Shown one piece after another: positions 33,726-47,120 of a stretch of 64,000 bases of DNA. The position numbers and the translations under genes were made by a program. Under the pieces are notes generated by a model. It made no database searches. It worked only from the letters and a program-made list of their open reading frames with translations, and had not been told where the DNA came from. The stretch comes from Muscardinus avellanarius. Taxonomy: Eukaryota > Chordata > Mammalia > Rodentia > Gliridae. The number at the start of each line of letters is the position of its first letter. Within the stretch, counting starts at the first letter, position 1. Location of the stretch: NCBI GenBank assembly GCA_963383645.1, contig OY726560.1:86777093-86841092 (forward strand). The letters are read 5' to 3'.

Positions 33726-36700
33726 GGTAAGAATGAAGAAATTTAAAGAAAACTATAACCTATTGAGAAGTGTCATAGCAACATAAATTTCTGACTTTGG
33801 TATTGTGCTATAATTATATAGTTACTTAAGATGTTACAATTGAAAAAAGCTGAATGAAGTTTCATGAGAAACTCTGCAACTTCCATGTAGTCTATAATTA
33901 TTTCAAAATGTAAAGTGATTGTCTGAATACAGAGTTGCTATGGCTAGCTGCATCTCTGATAGGAATTCAACTGTACTTGCTGGAGACATTGGAAAACTTA
34001 TACCTTGACTCTCTTAAAGCAACTCAATATCCTAGGTTGCTCGTTTACCAAGAAGTATGCTGTGATTCCATAAAGACATCTTATTCATTTTTTCTGCCAT
34101 TCTTGAAGTATCATCATTAATTAAACAGTTTTATTTCAATACAGTCATGAACTAAAATTGAAACTCAAGACAATTGCAGACATTTCCTGAGGATTAGATT
34201 CCTAAGGTGTTCACCTATAAGTACATTTTCAAATGCACCTTACAATGGCTTTCCAACTTTCTAATAACCGGGATTTCCTTCACTAGACTCTCATCTTATT
34301 GACATTGGTGATCAACCTAAGTTCTTAAAATAAATGCAGGCTTTATTATTTTGTGTACTGCGTTGCCCTACAAATACTTGTGTAATTAGAAACTGGTAAG
34401 TTGTGAAGTGTTTGCTTCTGTTCATCAGTATTCTAACCCCTTGACATTGAAATTTAGTCTTGGCAATGTCAGGTGTTGAACAGAGATTTTTAATCTAACA
34501 AACTTTTTTCTATAAAGTACATTCGTATTTCTTAATGAAACACTAAATAATTAAAATGGCCAAAGTACTATTTTTCAACTATTACATTTGAACATAGTTC
34601 TATATATTAATGAAATTTAAGAGTACCTCAGCTTTCTTACTTTATCAGTTATATATTTGAACTTCATTGGTTTATCAGATCTATTTGCAGTACTAATCTT
34701 ATTCACTGAAAATTAATCTGCCTTGAATTCTTTTGGAAATATACTAGAAAAATGCAAACCCATGAGCATGATTGAAAACATATATTGCTTTAACCACCTA
34801 CTATATGGACCTAATGATGCTCTATAATGTCTTATCATCTGTTAAATGTTTATTGCTAATTTATTTTATAACATACTATATTAAAAGTGATTAAAATCTG
34901 CAGCTGTGTCCCATACTTATTTCTGAAATATAAAGGCAGCATTTATAAATGATCTCCTTGTTCAAACTAATGCCATGCAGCTCACAAACTCTTTGTTGGA
35001 AGCCAGAAAGCTTTTATTCTTTACAAAAAGAAACGCTAAGTAATTCATCAGATGCCAAAACTTTTTTTTCTGGGCCAAATATTTGCCTTGTTCCAAGTGC
35101 TCAAATTCCATGTTCTATTAAGAATACTAAAAATATAGTCTCAGACTGATATTCAAATTTTTATCTGAGTGTCATATTTCTCCTAAGATTGAATCTCCTA
35201 ATATGTAACTTTGATAAACTTGCAAAGGATCACGGATTTGGTTCAGCCAACAGCACTGAAGTGAAGCTCTTATGCAAATATTCTGGAACTACACATTGAA
35301 GGAAGACACTGTATTTCACTTGCAGCTTTTTAAATTTTGTGTAGAAAAAAATAGCCTATTGAGGGCTTTGTATGTCTGTAAAAATAATGTAAATAATTTC
35401 TAAGCTTATTTGATTATTCTAAGATTATACTTAATTTATCCATATCCTCCTCCAAAAAGAGTTTCAGAGAAAAAGTCAAATACAATTTTTAAATTTTTAT
35501 GTAGAAAACCTCTAGATCATATAAAATAGAGATTATATTTTCTTGGAATAGTTTCATCCATTCTTATGTTGACTGTCACATCCCAGCCTGTTGAGACTTT
35601 TGACAATAATGTCATAAAAACAACTTAAGATACCTGTGACTTATCCAATTGAATAGTATGTTATATACATGCATATATTTCTTGACCTAGATTCATGTTT
35701 AAAAGAAAAATTGTTTTCCCATAGAAATTCTAGATGTTCAGAGAAAATATCAGCAGTGACAAAAATAAAAATAATAAGCAATAAATAGATATGAATCACT
35801 GTAATATCACTAAGTTTATGTAGAAACACAAGAAGGATAATAAAGCATTAAACTTGGAATATTAATTTACATTTAAGAAACTGATTTTTTAATTGACAGG
35901 AAATAAATTATTTTGTTTCACAAATAGAATCTAGATAAAACTAGCCAGTAGTCATGACTTTAAAAATGAGGAGTGGATTACTTTGCAGAGCACATGCTTG
36001 CACAAGTTTATAACCAGACAATTCCCTGTGACCACTGGGTTGTGAATTTGCCTCTTATTGTTGCCTGAAGAAAGAGTACAGGAATTTCCTGCAGGAGAAG
36101 CCTGACTGCAGAACCTGTATTTGCAAAGGCCAGCCAGTGCTGGCTCCCACCTCCTCTGCCATGATAAGCAGCTGTCCACGCTCCACAGCTTTGCTTCAGA
36201 GACACAGTGACTCTTTGCAAAATCTACCATTAATGCCTGTCTGAACCCATCAACAACTACAGAAAAAATCACCCATGATTTGGTGGTATATTAAATCCTC
36301 TGGGTTTTAGAGAGTCTTAGTACTCTGAGAAGATAATTTGCTAAATGGCCCACTGATTTTTCAGAAAACTTAATTGGCCTCCAGAAAGTACACAGTTTAC
36401 TTCTGCAGTATCAAGAAAAACCCAGGCAGTTGTCTGGAGAATTGAAGTGGTGTGAGAAGGAATCTGAATATGAGACAAACGCAAATTTATGTTTTCCTGA
36501 GCTCTCTTGGGACTTCCAGCTGTCCCAGTGGGACTTTCTGTGCCTCTGTAGGTCTTTTAGGTTACTGAGCCTCCATCAGAGACAGAACACTAAAGAGAAT
36601 TAGACTGGTCTTCAGAAAGCTCATAAATGTTTTTCATATTTAGAAATTTATCTTAAAAATATGGACATATTATATGTAACACAAAAAACAGAGAGAACTG

Positions 36701-36754
36701 CAAGCATAGATGAGAATATAACAGAAGAATATAATAAAGAAAACAACATTATTC
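33726..36754. other. Repeat-poor AT-rich sequence
   Basis: About 3 kb without a SINE or L1 I can see. 35960-36270 is GC-richer and carries minus-strand frames of 70 and 106 codons with no known domain. An octamer motif ATGCAAAT lies at 35272. Conserved regulatory DNA is possible but unproven. Confidence 0.4.
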
Positions 36755-36912
36755 CCAGTGCCGTGGGAATACTGCCTGTAGTCACAGGACTGGAAGGCTG
36801 AAACAGGAGACCTCAGCAACTCAGTGAAACCCTATTTCAAATAAAAAATAAAAAGGGCTGGGGGTGTGGCTTGAAAGTAGAATGCCACTGGGTTCAAATC
36901 CCCCAGTATCAT
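36755..36912 (+). mobile_element. B1-dID SINE, shortened
   Basis: GAAGGCTGAAACAGGAGACC, CAGCAACTCAGTGAAACCCT, GGGCTGGGGGTGTGGCTTGA and TGGGTTCAAATCCCCCAGTA. Confidence 0.85.
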
Positions 36913-36990
36913 GAGAGAAAGAGAGAGAGAGAGAGAGAGGAGAGAGGAGAGAGGAGAGAGGAAAGAGGAGAGAGGAGAGAGGAGAGAGAG
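36913..36990. repeat. (GA)n / (GAGAGGA)n purine tract
   Basis: A SINE tail runs into about 75 bases of pure purine: GAGAGA then GAGAGGA units. Confidence 0.95.
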
Positions 36991-37020
36991 ATAATTTTTT
37001 ATTTAAAAGTATTTAGGAAT

Positions 37021-37216
37021 AATTTTTTTTTTGTGGTACTGGGGTTCCTGGAAGCCCTTCTACCTCCGGGCTACACTCCCAGACCTATTTTTATATTTTT
37101 TATTTGGAAACAGGGTCTCCTAAGCCAGCGCCCGTGGCTGGCTTCGAACCTGCGCCATCCTCCTGTCTCTGCCTCCCAAGCGCGGGGATTACAAGCGCGC
37201 GCCACCACGCCGAGCG
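37021..37216 (-). mobile_element. Young hairpin-type B1-dID SINE
   Basis: GGTACTGGGGTTCCTGGAAG, hairpin GCCAGC-GCCCGT-GGCTGGC and CpG-rich B1 half. Target duplication GGAATAATTTT on both sides. Confidence 0.95.
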
Positions 37217-38981
37217 GGAATAATTTTAATTGATGGTAAATATATTATTTGAGACTATTTTTAGCTCTTCAAGTCAATACTGAGTTACATAATATGAGTT
37301 ACAGAATACTAGTGGATAAAAGTCAATTTTCCAGTTTCTAATGCAAACTTGAATGTTTTACGTATATTTTACATGATCACTTAAAATGAATGTGTAATCT
37401 TTGAATACACTCTTCCCAACTGATTATATATATATATACATATATATATATATGTATATATATATTAGATAGAAGTTATATATTAGAAGATATATATATC
37501 TTCTAGGTTGAATGTATGCTGTTATAATTTTTCTGTCAGATTCTGTCAACACAAACATAATGGATCTAAGGCAATGAAGCAATCACATTCTCAGAAATGT
37601 GATATGTGCCATGTCACCAAATTTAAAAGATGCTGATTTTTTGTCCCCCAAATCCCCATTTCTTCCTACCACCTTCTCAGAGTGAACCCTGTCACCCATT
37701 GTCTCATCCTTGGTTTGGCCCTGAAGATCTGATAGTCTAGTGGTCATCTCAACAATTCAGAAACAGTTATCTCCCAATAATCTACTTTCAAGCAAATTTA
37801 AAGGCACTTCAATCCTTCATTCTTTTTACCTCTTAACACTTTCACAACCATGTTCTTAAAACTCCTGCTTTTCTTTTTACATTCTCCTTATACTTTTTCT
37901 ACACATTTCTGAACTTCTATTCTTTTTCTCTTCCAAAATATGAGTATTTATGTTGATAAATAGTTGTTCTTTTATTCTTTTTAGTAGCTACTACATCTTT
38001 CATACAATAAGTAAACATAGCTCTGATTTGAATCTGCCAGGTTCTGCCTTTTTGCTGAAGCTCATTGTTCCTACACCTTTCATTCAGCTACTGGACTTTC
38101 ATCTTCCATTCAACATGTCCCAAGTCACAGCTTTTTTTCCGAAGAAGAGTACTGTACATTTATGGAACACATGAGCATTTTCCAACATTGTGTATAACAT
38201 ATATACTGTATCATTTGGTCCTCCTGATTATTCTTTTTTTCTTTAATGACACCACTAGCATTCAGCTATCTAGTTTTTTAGACATATTTCTGTCATCCTG
38301 TTGGGTTTCGTTCTCACAACCTGAGGTCTGGATTCTGCAGTAGAATCACCACTGCTGTATCATGATTGAATAATGCTTCTAAAATACAACATTCAGCTAC
38401 CCAAAGCCCTATCTGTATAAGATTTAAGTCATGAGAATATACAAGTCCTTCAAAATCCTTGAGAATCTAAGTCCCTCCAGTTATTAGTTACTAAAATTAA
38501 AAATCTCTAAAATACAGTTGTTAAAGTTTTTGAAATTGTTGTTGTTGCTTAAGTATTTCTTTTAAAAAAAATTACCCTGAGAAAGAGGAATGTGTAATAG
38601 GTAAGATATGAGGAGTGAGTTTTTTCTTCCCAAAACACTTGTAAGGAGCAGAAAAGTATGAAATTTTGACCCTAAAAAGTTACCTAAACTTACTCTTTAG
38701 AAAATAATTTAACTGTTCTTAATCTCAATCATCTCATTTGCAAAGTAGGAGGAATGGAAAACTCAGTTTTGTAGTCCTCCTGTGATAATAACATGATATG
38801 CCCTAAACCAAGACTCTAAGGATCATTAATATCATGCCTAATGGCAGAGAATAATACGGTGGATGGAAACAAAAGGGAGGGTTACGACTCCTAGAATGTA
38901 TTTTTAGTATATTCTATGAAGTATTTCATTCTACAACTACTCTACCTCCTGCTTCAAGTGGCTTTCCAAAAATTGTGTCGT

Positions 38982-39016
<35 letters not shown>

Positions 39017-39328
39017 AGAAAACAAACAAAAATACATTTATTAGGTGAATAATAAGTAAATTTACTTTTCTAAAATCTACGAGAAGTATTTTAAGTAGAG
39101 AAAATTTTATATCTGGAGATAAAAATGAACAGCCTTTATGCTGTGAAATGAATGAATTAAACTAGCATAGCTGACTGATTGTAACTCTAAATGAAAACTA
39201 TTAGGTTATTTCTTTATTATACTATCTACAACTTAAGGTGTAAAATATACCCAATAGGATTAATTCTGATTTTAGAATTTTCTCCTCTTCAAAATTAAAA
39301 GGACTAATAAATCAAAAGGTGACTATTC
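37217..39328. other. Repeat-poor AT-rich sequence; (AT)n 37426-37462, (AC)n 38984-39015
   Basis: An interrupted palindromic (AT)n lies at 37426-37500 and an (AC)n at 38984. Otherwise there is no recognised feature. Frames at 37950-38343 are short and pyrimidine-biased. Confidence 0.45.
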
Positions 39329-39541
39329 ACCGGGCGTGGTGGTGCACGCTTGTAATCCCCACGCATGGGAGGCAGAGACAGGAGGATCGCGCTGGTTCGG
39401 AGCCAGCCGCGCTGGCTTAAGTGACCCTGTTTCCACATAAAAAAGTTAAAAAATAGGTCTGGGAGTGTAGCCCGTGGGAGTGTAGCCTGGAGGTAGAAGG
39501 GCTTCCAGGAACCCCAGTACCACCAAAAAAAAAAAAAAAAA
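39329..39541 (+). mobile_element. Young hairpin-type B1-dID SINE with internal duplication
   Basis: ACCGGGCGTGGTGGTGCACG, hairpin GCCAGC-CGC-GCTGGC. The linker GGGAGTGTAGCC occurs twice, three bases apart. Target duplication AAGGTGACTATTC / AAAGTGACTATTC. Confidence 0.95.
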
Positions 39542-41007
39542 AGTGACTATTCTAGCTAAACTGTAACAGACTTAACATGTTATATGAGAAAATAAAATTC
39601 AAAATTGATGAAAAAAAACAAAAGACATAGAATAAAAAGCTATTTAAGAAAAAAATGTTTTTAACCTCACTGATCTCTTATTATATGTGTGTGATTTTTG
39701 ATAGTATTAATTTTTGAATATTAAAGCAAAAGGACATCAGGAATATTAACTATAATGACAGTCACAGGGTGAACATTTATTCTAAGATTTATTTTTCAGA
39801 TGAGAGAGACAATAATCCAAAGAGTCTGCTTTTGCTGAATGTTTCTTCATAGTAAATGAATGACTTAGAATCAAGTCATTGCTGATTATATTCTTCAATA
39901 GTATTGTAGTGACCAATTCTATCCTATCATCTAATGTGATGTACCTTCTACTGAAAGCTTCCCCAAGCTAGTGATTTAAAGATGGCCCCTTCCTTCCATC
40001 AATGCTGACTTTCTGGAGCCTTCCTTATTTTAAGCGACAGCCTCAGAATGTAATAGCCCTTGGCCAATTAACTAGTCCACTATTCATGGACTGGAAACAT
40101 TGAAGAAGAGAAATGGCTTTCAAAAAGAAATGTTGATAGAGAATGGGAGAAGACATGTGAAAGAGCAAAAGATAATGAGAAAGATGAGAGACAGGAGCAA
40201 GTTGATTCTATAAGAATATAAAAATAAAGACACTACTGGGGAATGTAGACACTATTTAAACCAGGTATGCCTAGTGTAATTTATTGTTAAATTATGCATG
40301 AGTGCCTATTTTCCATGTACTTTCTAGCAACTTAATATGAGAACATGAAGGTAAAGGCATAGAGAGAAGGGGAAGAAACATTTTCAGTTCAACTAAACCT
40401 TTTGACAGCTTTCTAATGGTCACAGTAAGAATTCACCTACAGGATACAAGAGAAATTCTACCTAACAGGGGAGAAATTTCAGTGCAATGAGATAGAAACA
40501 TGTACATATGTAAAATTATTAATGCCAATCTCAATATTATGTTTGGTGAAGGGGAAGTAACCAAGGGAAACTCACCAAGTGCTGTGCATACGTATGTCAC
40601 TATAACAGTGAATATAAATACTTGATGTTGAAATACACTGTCCATGAAGTGCTTCAAATCTAGATTGTGTCTGACTAGGTATACACAAATAGGAAGACAA
40701 AGGAAGTCCTATCGTTAGAGACAGTGTCTGAAACAAAAAGAATTAAGATACTGTAGAAATAAAATTAAGCAAAATAGATTTTCCTACAGGACACCAAGAA
40801 ATTGCTGACAAAGTAGTTTATCCAAGATCACATAACCATGTTACATGTACCCGATTATTTCTCTATTGTGCAACATTCTTTTCTCATTGATATTTTTAAT
40901 TTTCTTAATATTTTCCCATGGTTCTCTTTGAGAAGATACATTTTTACTTTTTTAACACTTTTATAGAGGCACAATGTTGTTAAATTCTGGTACTGTTTCT
41001 TTTTATT
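39542..41007. other. Unassigned AT-rich sequence
   Basis: No repeat or gene recognised. Confidence 0.45.
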
Positions 41008-41203
41008 GTGTGTGGTACTGGGGATTGAACCCAGGGGAATTCTACCCCCGAGCTACATCCCCATCCCTATTTTATATTCTTTATTTTGAAACAGGGTCTC
41101 ACTGAGTTGTGAAGGGCCTTACTAAGTAGCTGAGGCTGTCCATAAACTGCGATCTTTCCTCCCAAATGCTGGGATTAGGAATGTGCACCACCATGGCCAG
41201 CTG
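41008..41203 (-). mobile_element. B1-dID SINE
   Basis: GGTACTGGGGATTGAACCCA, GAATTCTACCCCCGAGCTAC and CACCACCATGGCCAGCT. Close to the older consensus. Confidence 0.92.
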
Positions 41204-42044
41204 GTACTATTTCTAAAAGATCTTTTTTCTTCTATTAATATATTAAATTGCCAACTAAGCATTGGTTCCCTTAAAAGATTAAATGTTCAGCTAAAATTTT
41301 GAGTTAATGGTAATATATATGCTAAATACAGCTGTAATTACTTCACACACTTTTAACTTTAAAAATGTATGTAAGTGTATGCATTAAACTTAATAAAGAT
41401 ATTGCTTAATAAAGTAATGAAGTGATAATTAGCAAGTATTTATATAAATTGAATTATAGAGTTTTTAAATAAAATCATTATTTTATCTTTGCTAAAAAAA
41501 TAAAGACAGATTCATGAAAACTAAAATGATCTCTTGACACTGCATGTATAGGAGGAAATCCATGAACAAGCTTGATAATTTAAAGATAAATTTCTCAGGA
41601 GCAGGCGAGATGCAGAGGGACAACACCAGGTGCCTGTGAATATGTGTTTGTATTGCTTTCAGGTTTCTGTGGTGTATAATTACAATGTACCAATAAAAAG
41701 TATATTTTGAAAAGTTGATATTTTTCTAAATATACTTTTGGATCTTCAGAATAATAAAAGTCAATGTTCTCACAACCAAGAAATTATTTCCAGATCTCCC
41801 TCTTTCTACTCTTATGGTTCTTTGTCTGCTGTGACTTTTCTTTTTCTTTACTTTTGTTGTAAGCATAAAAAAATCAAACTCCCCAAAATTCGAATCACTT
41901 ACTAGGTGTTATATAAATTTTATAAACACTGCCAATGGCTGAAGAACAAAATGATAATTTGTATTTAAGTGCAGGCACAGAAATATATACAAATAAAATA
42001 AGATATTGCTTAAATTAAATTTCTTGAATATATATATGAATATT
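41204..42044. other. Unassigned AT-rich sequence
   Basis: Nothing firm apart from the possible L1 end at 41600-41703. Confidence 0.4.
41600..41703 (+). mobile_element. Possible L1 3'-end fragment
   Basis: TGGTGTATAATTACAATGTA and CCAATAAAA resemble the local L1 3' terminus. Upstream similarity is poor. Confidence 0.35.
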
Positions 42045-42147
42045 CTAGATTCTACTCATATATATATGAGATATATATGAGATTATGTATATATATATAC
42101 ATACATACATACAGAGAGCCTCATATATATATATGAGTAGAATCTAG
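42045..42147. repeat. Inverted repeat, 26-28-base arms, AT core
   Basis: Left arm 42045-42070 (CTAGATTCTACTCATATATA...) and right arm 42120-42147 (...GAGTAGAATCTAG) are reverse complements apart from one extra AT in the right arm. The spacer of 49 bases is itself AT-rich and partly palindromic. Confidence 0.9.
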
Positions 42148-42151
42148 GCTT

Positions 42152-42388
42152 TAGGCCAGACATGGTAGTACACGTCTATAATCCCAGTACTTGAGAAGCT
42201 GAGAAAGGAGGATCACAGGTTCGAGATCAGCCTCAGCAACTTAATAAAACCCTTAGTAATTTACTGAGGCTGTTTCCAAACAAAATATAAAAATGGAATG
42301 GAGTATAGTTCAGAGGTAGAATAGCCCAAGGTTTAATCTTCAGTACCACACACAAAAAGAAAACAAAACAAACAAAACAAAAAAAACT
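42152..42388 (+). mobile_element. B1-dID SINE
   Basis: GGCCAGACATGGTAGTACAC ... GTTCAGAGGTAGAATAGCCC, AGTACCAC, A/C-rich tail. Target duplication CTAGGCTTT flanks it and overlaps the end of the inverted repeat. Confidence 0.93.
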
Positions 42389-42708
42389 AGGCTTTGCACT
42401 GAATCAAGACCACATCTTACAGCATTTCCAGGTTGTTTCCATATATAAGCCCCCATGAGATCTACATTTTCACTTGCCAAAAATCAAACCAGGTTGCTTT
42501 CTGGTTGTGTTTTCAGGCAATGAATTTCTGAATCTATTCAATATCATTAAAATGATAAAATAACTTCATAAACTAGAAAACTATGATACAAAGACGGTGA
42601 TGGTTCTTCAGAGGAGGAAATTAAAATAAAAACAAACTTGGATCATGTTGTCCTGGGTTTGACTGATTGGTATAGGACATAAAATTACTTTTAAGTAATA
42701 AACATTTT

Positions 42709-42926
42709 AATTTTATTTATTTATTTACTTTTTGTGGTACTGGAGATGGAACCCAGGGGCATTCTACCTCCAAACAACAGCCCAACCCTATTTTTTATTC
42801 TTTATTTTGAAACAGGGTTTCACTGAGTTACAGAGGGCCTCACTAAGTAGCTGAGGCTGTCCTGGAACTGCGATCTTCCTTTCTCCATTGCTGGGAGATT
42901 ATAAGTGTGTGCCACTACACTTGGCT
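42709..42926 (-). mobile_element. B1-dID SINE
   Basis: GGTACTGGAGATGGAACCCA, GGCATTCTACCTCCAAACAA and GCCACTACACTTGGCTTA. Target duplication AGTAATAAACATTTT. Confidence 0.94.
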
Positions 42927-45900
42927 TAGTAATAAACATTTTTAGACCAGATCCTGCCTGTGTTAAAATATTTGTATGATTAACAGATGTAAAGAAAATT
43001 ACTACAGAATTACTAGGAACCTATTACATTTCCTACACTGAGCATTCTTAAGTATAAAAGATATATAAGATATATATAAAAAAGATATATAAGATATATA
43101 TAAAAAATTACTATAAGAAATTTAGAAAAATCCCCCCTGAATTAATTAATGCAAAAAAAGAAATTAGTTATAATATTCTCAAAAGTATTATATTTAGACT
43201 TCCCAGTAGTCCACAAAGTAGATATTCACTCATTCCCTAAGAATGTTAGTGTTATCTGCATAGAAAGGTCTGCCCCTTTGTGGGGTAGAAAATTTCTCCA
43301 TTTCAGTGAAGAAAATAAGCTTCAGTGGGTGGAGTGAGCTGCATAAACACCAGTGACCAGCAACTCAAGATTCCTGATCTTTCAACTGTCAGCACTTGTC
43401 TTTCCAAATTATGATGCATGGCATATTTTATACCACAGCAAGCTGTCTGTCTCCATGCATACCATGGGTAACTCTGCTGAGCTAAATAAGGAGAAAATGT
43501 CGATAAGAAGTCTCTCACCATTTGAGTACCAGTCTATGAGTCACTGTACAGGTTTCTGGGAGCTGAGATGACAATAAAATAATTTCTTATTTACAATATT
43601 ATTTTCTTTGTTAGGGCTTTTGCCTTATATGATGGAATGCAATAAATATATTAGCTGGTTGGGATTCACAGCTTTTAAATGGGGAGAACAGAGGTCCATT
43701 ACCAGAGGACCTTCTTAAATTTTAGTAATAATAATCTCTTGCTTTCACATTTTCTTATAAATCTTGATCATATTTTAGTTTCAATGCAAGTAAATAACTC
43801 CAAATGCCAACCATGGACATTCAAATCCATGTTGATTTATGGTTATCAATAGTTGCATGAGAAGATTCAATATTTTGATGATTTACACAAAAAGTTGACC
43901 AAGAAGTGTTCTCCTAGCATTTTATCATGTAAAGGTTCAGTCTTGACCACCCCCCCTTTATACTCTATTTCTTTATAAAGGAATAAAGGCAATTGAACAG
44001 ATTTCAGGACTCATTTTACATTATCTTCTGCTCCAGTTTATACTTTACATTGTTCTGACTATATGATCCTATTTCCTTTTTTTCTTTTGAGTAGCAAATG
44101 CAAGCAACAGTCAGTAACACTCTGCCTTAACCAACAAAACTCCTTTTCTCCAGTAGTGGGGTTTGGGAGGATGAGATACTGTGTTAATTGTGTCAGTTAC
44201 TCCTAAGACCTCATATATACTTTTTGTTTTTTCAGTAACAAAACAAAAACAGATTGCTTTAATGAACAGAGTGCAGATGTTTCCAAATAAAGTGCTGATT
44301 TTTCTTTGGAGACAACAAAATGAAAATGAAGTTTAGTTTCCACTAGCTCCTCATTCTTTATTTTTTCAATTAAAGATTGTCATTTAGGTGGGCATTAAGT
44401 TGGTTTGCAAATTCCATTGCAGTGTAATATATCCCCAGAGACCGGAAGTGACAATGGCTTCTGTACACTTTCATGAATACAGAAAACTGAATCAAAGTTA
44501 TTTAATTCAGTGATTAAATCTCCAAAGGGAACAGCCAAGGTAACTTTTACTTTGCAGCAATACCTACACATAGAGAAATTCTGCCCCCTCCACCACAGAG
44601 AGAGACAGGACTGTGGCCACGTTCCACAGCCATGCATGCTGGAATCCATTCTCTAATTTCATTTCATGCTCCACTGACCAAGGGAGTTTGTCAATGTTAA
44701 TTAATTGACAACCAAAATAATCATCTAACCGCAAGCTTATAACACTCATAAAATGTGATTCAGTCTTCCAATGTGGTAATTTCCCTTCCACATCTCTCCA
44801 GTTGATAAGATATATATCTGGATTGATTATATCTTCATATTTAGATTGTGTCAGGAGCGTATCGTGGAAATCCAAATCAATGATACATCCTTTTGCTCCT
44901 CAAGATAATCATTTCTGACCTATCTAGGGCAAAAGAGTCCCTAAGGAACTAGGTGGCATAAATGCCTTGCTACTTTCTGCTAAGCTAGCAGGTTCATGGT
45001 AAGCGGTGAGTGACAGTCAAGAATGATTTCTCCTCAGAGTGTAATTGCTACTCTCAGGCAATACAAAACAAGGCGCCATCAGATCACAGACAAATGCCAT
45101 CATACTTACCACAAAGGGTCTTTGTGTTAAAGTTAAGAAAGAGGGAAGAGTAGATGAGCATTAGAGGTATCTTATTTTCACTTATATGAGGCCTATAACA
45201 TCAAAAGAAACCCCTTCAAAACTCTTGTAATTTTTCAAAGGGGCAAACTCTTTCTGCAGATGTGATTGTGCACATACCGTCACATATATTTATACAACCA
45301 TTTGAGTCCACCCTTGGAAATCAACTCAGCTCTGTGAAAGGCATGTGTTCTTTGGAAATAATGGAGGTCCTTCTGTAATGTCAGGCATGGGCTATCAATT
45401 TGTATAACTACTTTTACCCAATAAACCCTTTTCTAATGAAAGCAAAATGCTTATCAAGGTCGCTGTGAAAGATTGACATTTTCAAGCTCCAAAGGAAAAT
45501 TCTAGAAGTAGGAATGAAGAGAACATAGATTTAATGGGAATTTTTAAGTTTACGGTTTGTTAAAAACCTATTGGCACAATCACTTTCTGGATTTTGGTGA
45601 TAGATGCATTTTGTGGGACTATGAAGCCAGAATGCTGTGGAGACCTGGCTCTCCTAAAGGGTTAAAGATGCTTATTTTCTGCCTTAAAAATAGTTTGGTT
45701 TGCACAAGCAGTACTGGTGTTTGAAAGGCCGTAGAGGGTGCTTGGCAAAAACAAGTGTGTTTCTTCAGATAAAATTCTACAGGTGTAAATATGCTCAAAG
45801 ATTTGGAGGCAGGGAGTGATCAGCTGCTTATGTACACATGTTTTGGTGCCTGTATATGGTTTTGAAAATTATAACCACATAAAATATATTAGAAGGAGTA

Positions 45901-46590
45901 GTTAAACCATTTCTACTTCAAATTTTTGAGTCTTGAACACTATGTAATAGTGGCAGAATCATTTTGAAGTGAATCTATAAGACCCACACCACCTTCTTAC
46001 AAAGTAACAGTTTATATCAGTTTTGAAGGAAAAAATGAGCATGCTGTGCACAGGAAAGCTGAACAGATATTAGAAAAGCAATAAAAATATGCAACTACAA
46101 GTTTTCTATAATGATGTAAGCCAACTACATATTATCTTTACTAATGTCGCATTAAATTCTTCAGAGAAGTAAAATATCTATTTTATCAAGTAAGAGATAT
46201 CCCAACCACAATCCAGGAATAATGTTTTAAAAATGAAACAAAATTGTCTTCTCCTTAATCCACAAGAAAAAAAAATGTGCATGTTCTTTCCAAAAGAAAT
46301 AGAAGTAATCAGTATTACCACTTACCAGCAAGTAGAGGAAATCGGTAGCTTTTCAATTTCTGTAATGCAGAGTTCTGAGTTGGTTTTCAACCTCCTCTCC
46401 CAAAGCTATTTCCAAAACGGTTGCAATCCAGGGAGGACATTCTGCTTATTTCAATAACTGTGGGCCTGTAGTACTTCAGCCTCTACTGCAGAGCCCATGA
46501 CTTCTTGCTGCTTCTAAGAACTTCAACTTCACTCTTCTGCTTGCATCCTTCCCAGCCCCCTACAGAAAAAATGATTCTTGAAGTTGCTGC
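42927..46590. other. Transposon-free unique sequence upstream of CpG island
   Basis: About 3.6 kb with no SINE or L1. A short (AAGATATAT)n duplication is at 43060-43110. The 44380-44880 block has a 103-codon minus-strand frame (44564-44875) without a recognised domain. It could be conserved regulatory DNA for the island downstream. Confidence 0.5.
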
Positions 46591-47081
46591 TGAGAGTTTA
46601 TTAAGGGCAGAGCAAGAGTCCTCCTGAGTCCAGTGCCGGGTGTAGCAGGAAAAAAGAGGGTTATTTTCCGTCCATCAAGGAGGGACCCGAAGGCAGGAGT
46701 GTCCGGAGGCAGTGCCTTCAGCTGTGGGGAGCCAGGCGCCCTGCTCTCGCTGCCGGTGGAGGTGGCAGCAGCAGCCAGATTCGGTCCTGGCTGGGGCAGC
46801 CCAGCCCGGTGGCGCTGTCCATGCCCTCCAGTGCTGAAGGAAGGGACCTGAACCACGCTTCCTCCTCCTCCCTCGGATCCAAATGGCTTCCAGGTCTTAG
46901 GCCTCCCCTTCTCCCTACGGGTATTTTATATTTTTTGGTGGAGAGTTAATTGTTCCTCCCAAATAATACCTTCATACTTATTTGACAGTGGTTCCAGAAA
47001 GGCAGGAAATCCTGGGAAATCAGACCCGAACCTCCCCTGACTTTCGGCGGCCCTGAGCGAGTTTCCTAATGGTAGGAATAA

Positions 47082-47120
47082 ATGAGCACGCGCGCGAACA
47101 CGCGCAAGCGCGCACACAGG
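47082..47120. repeat. Alternating purine-pyrimidine CG-rich tract
   Basis: CACGCGCGAACACGCGCAAG continuing CGCGCACACAGGCGCAC. Such tracts can adopt Z-DNA. Confidence 0.7.
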
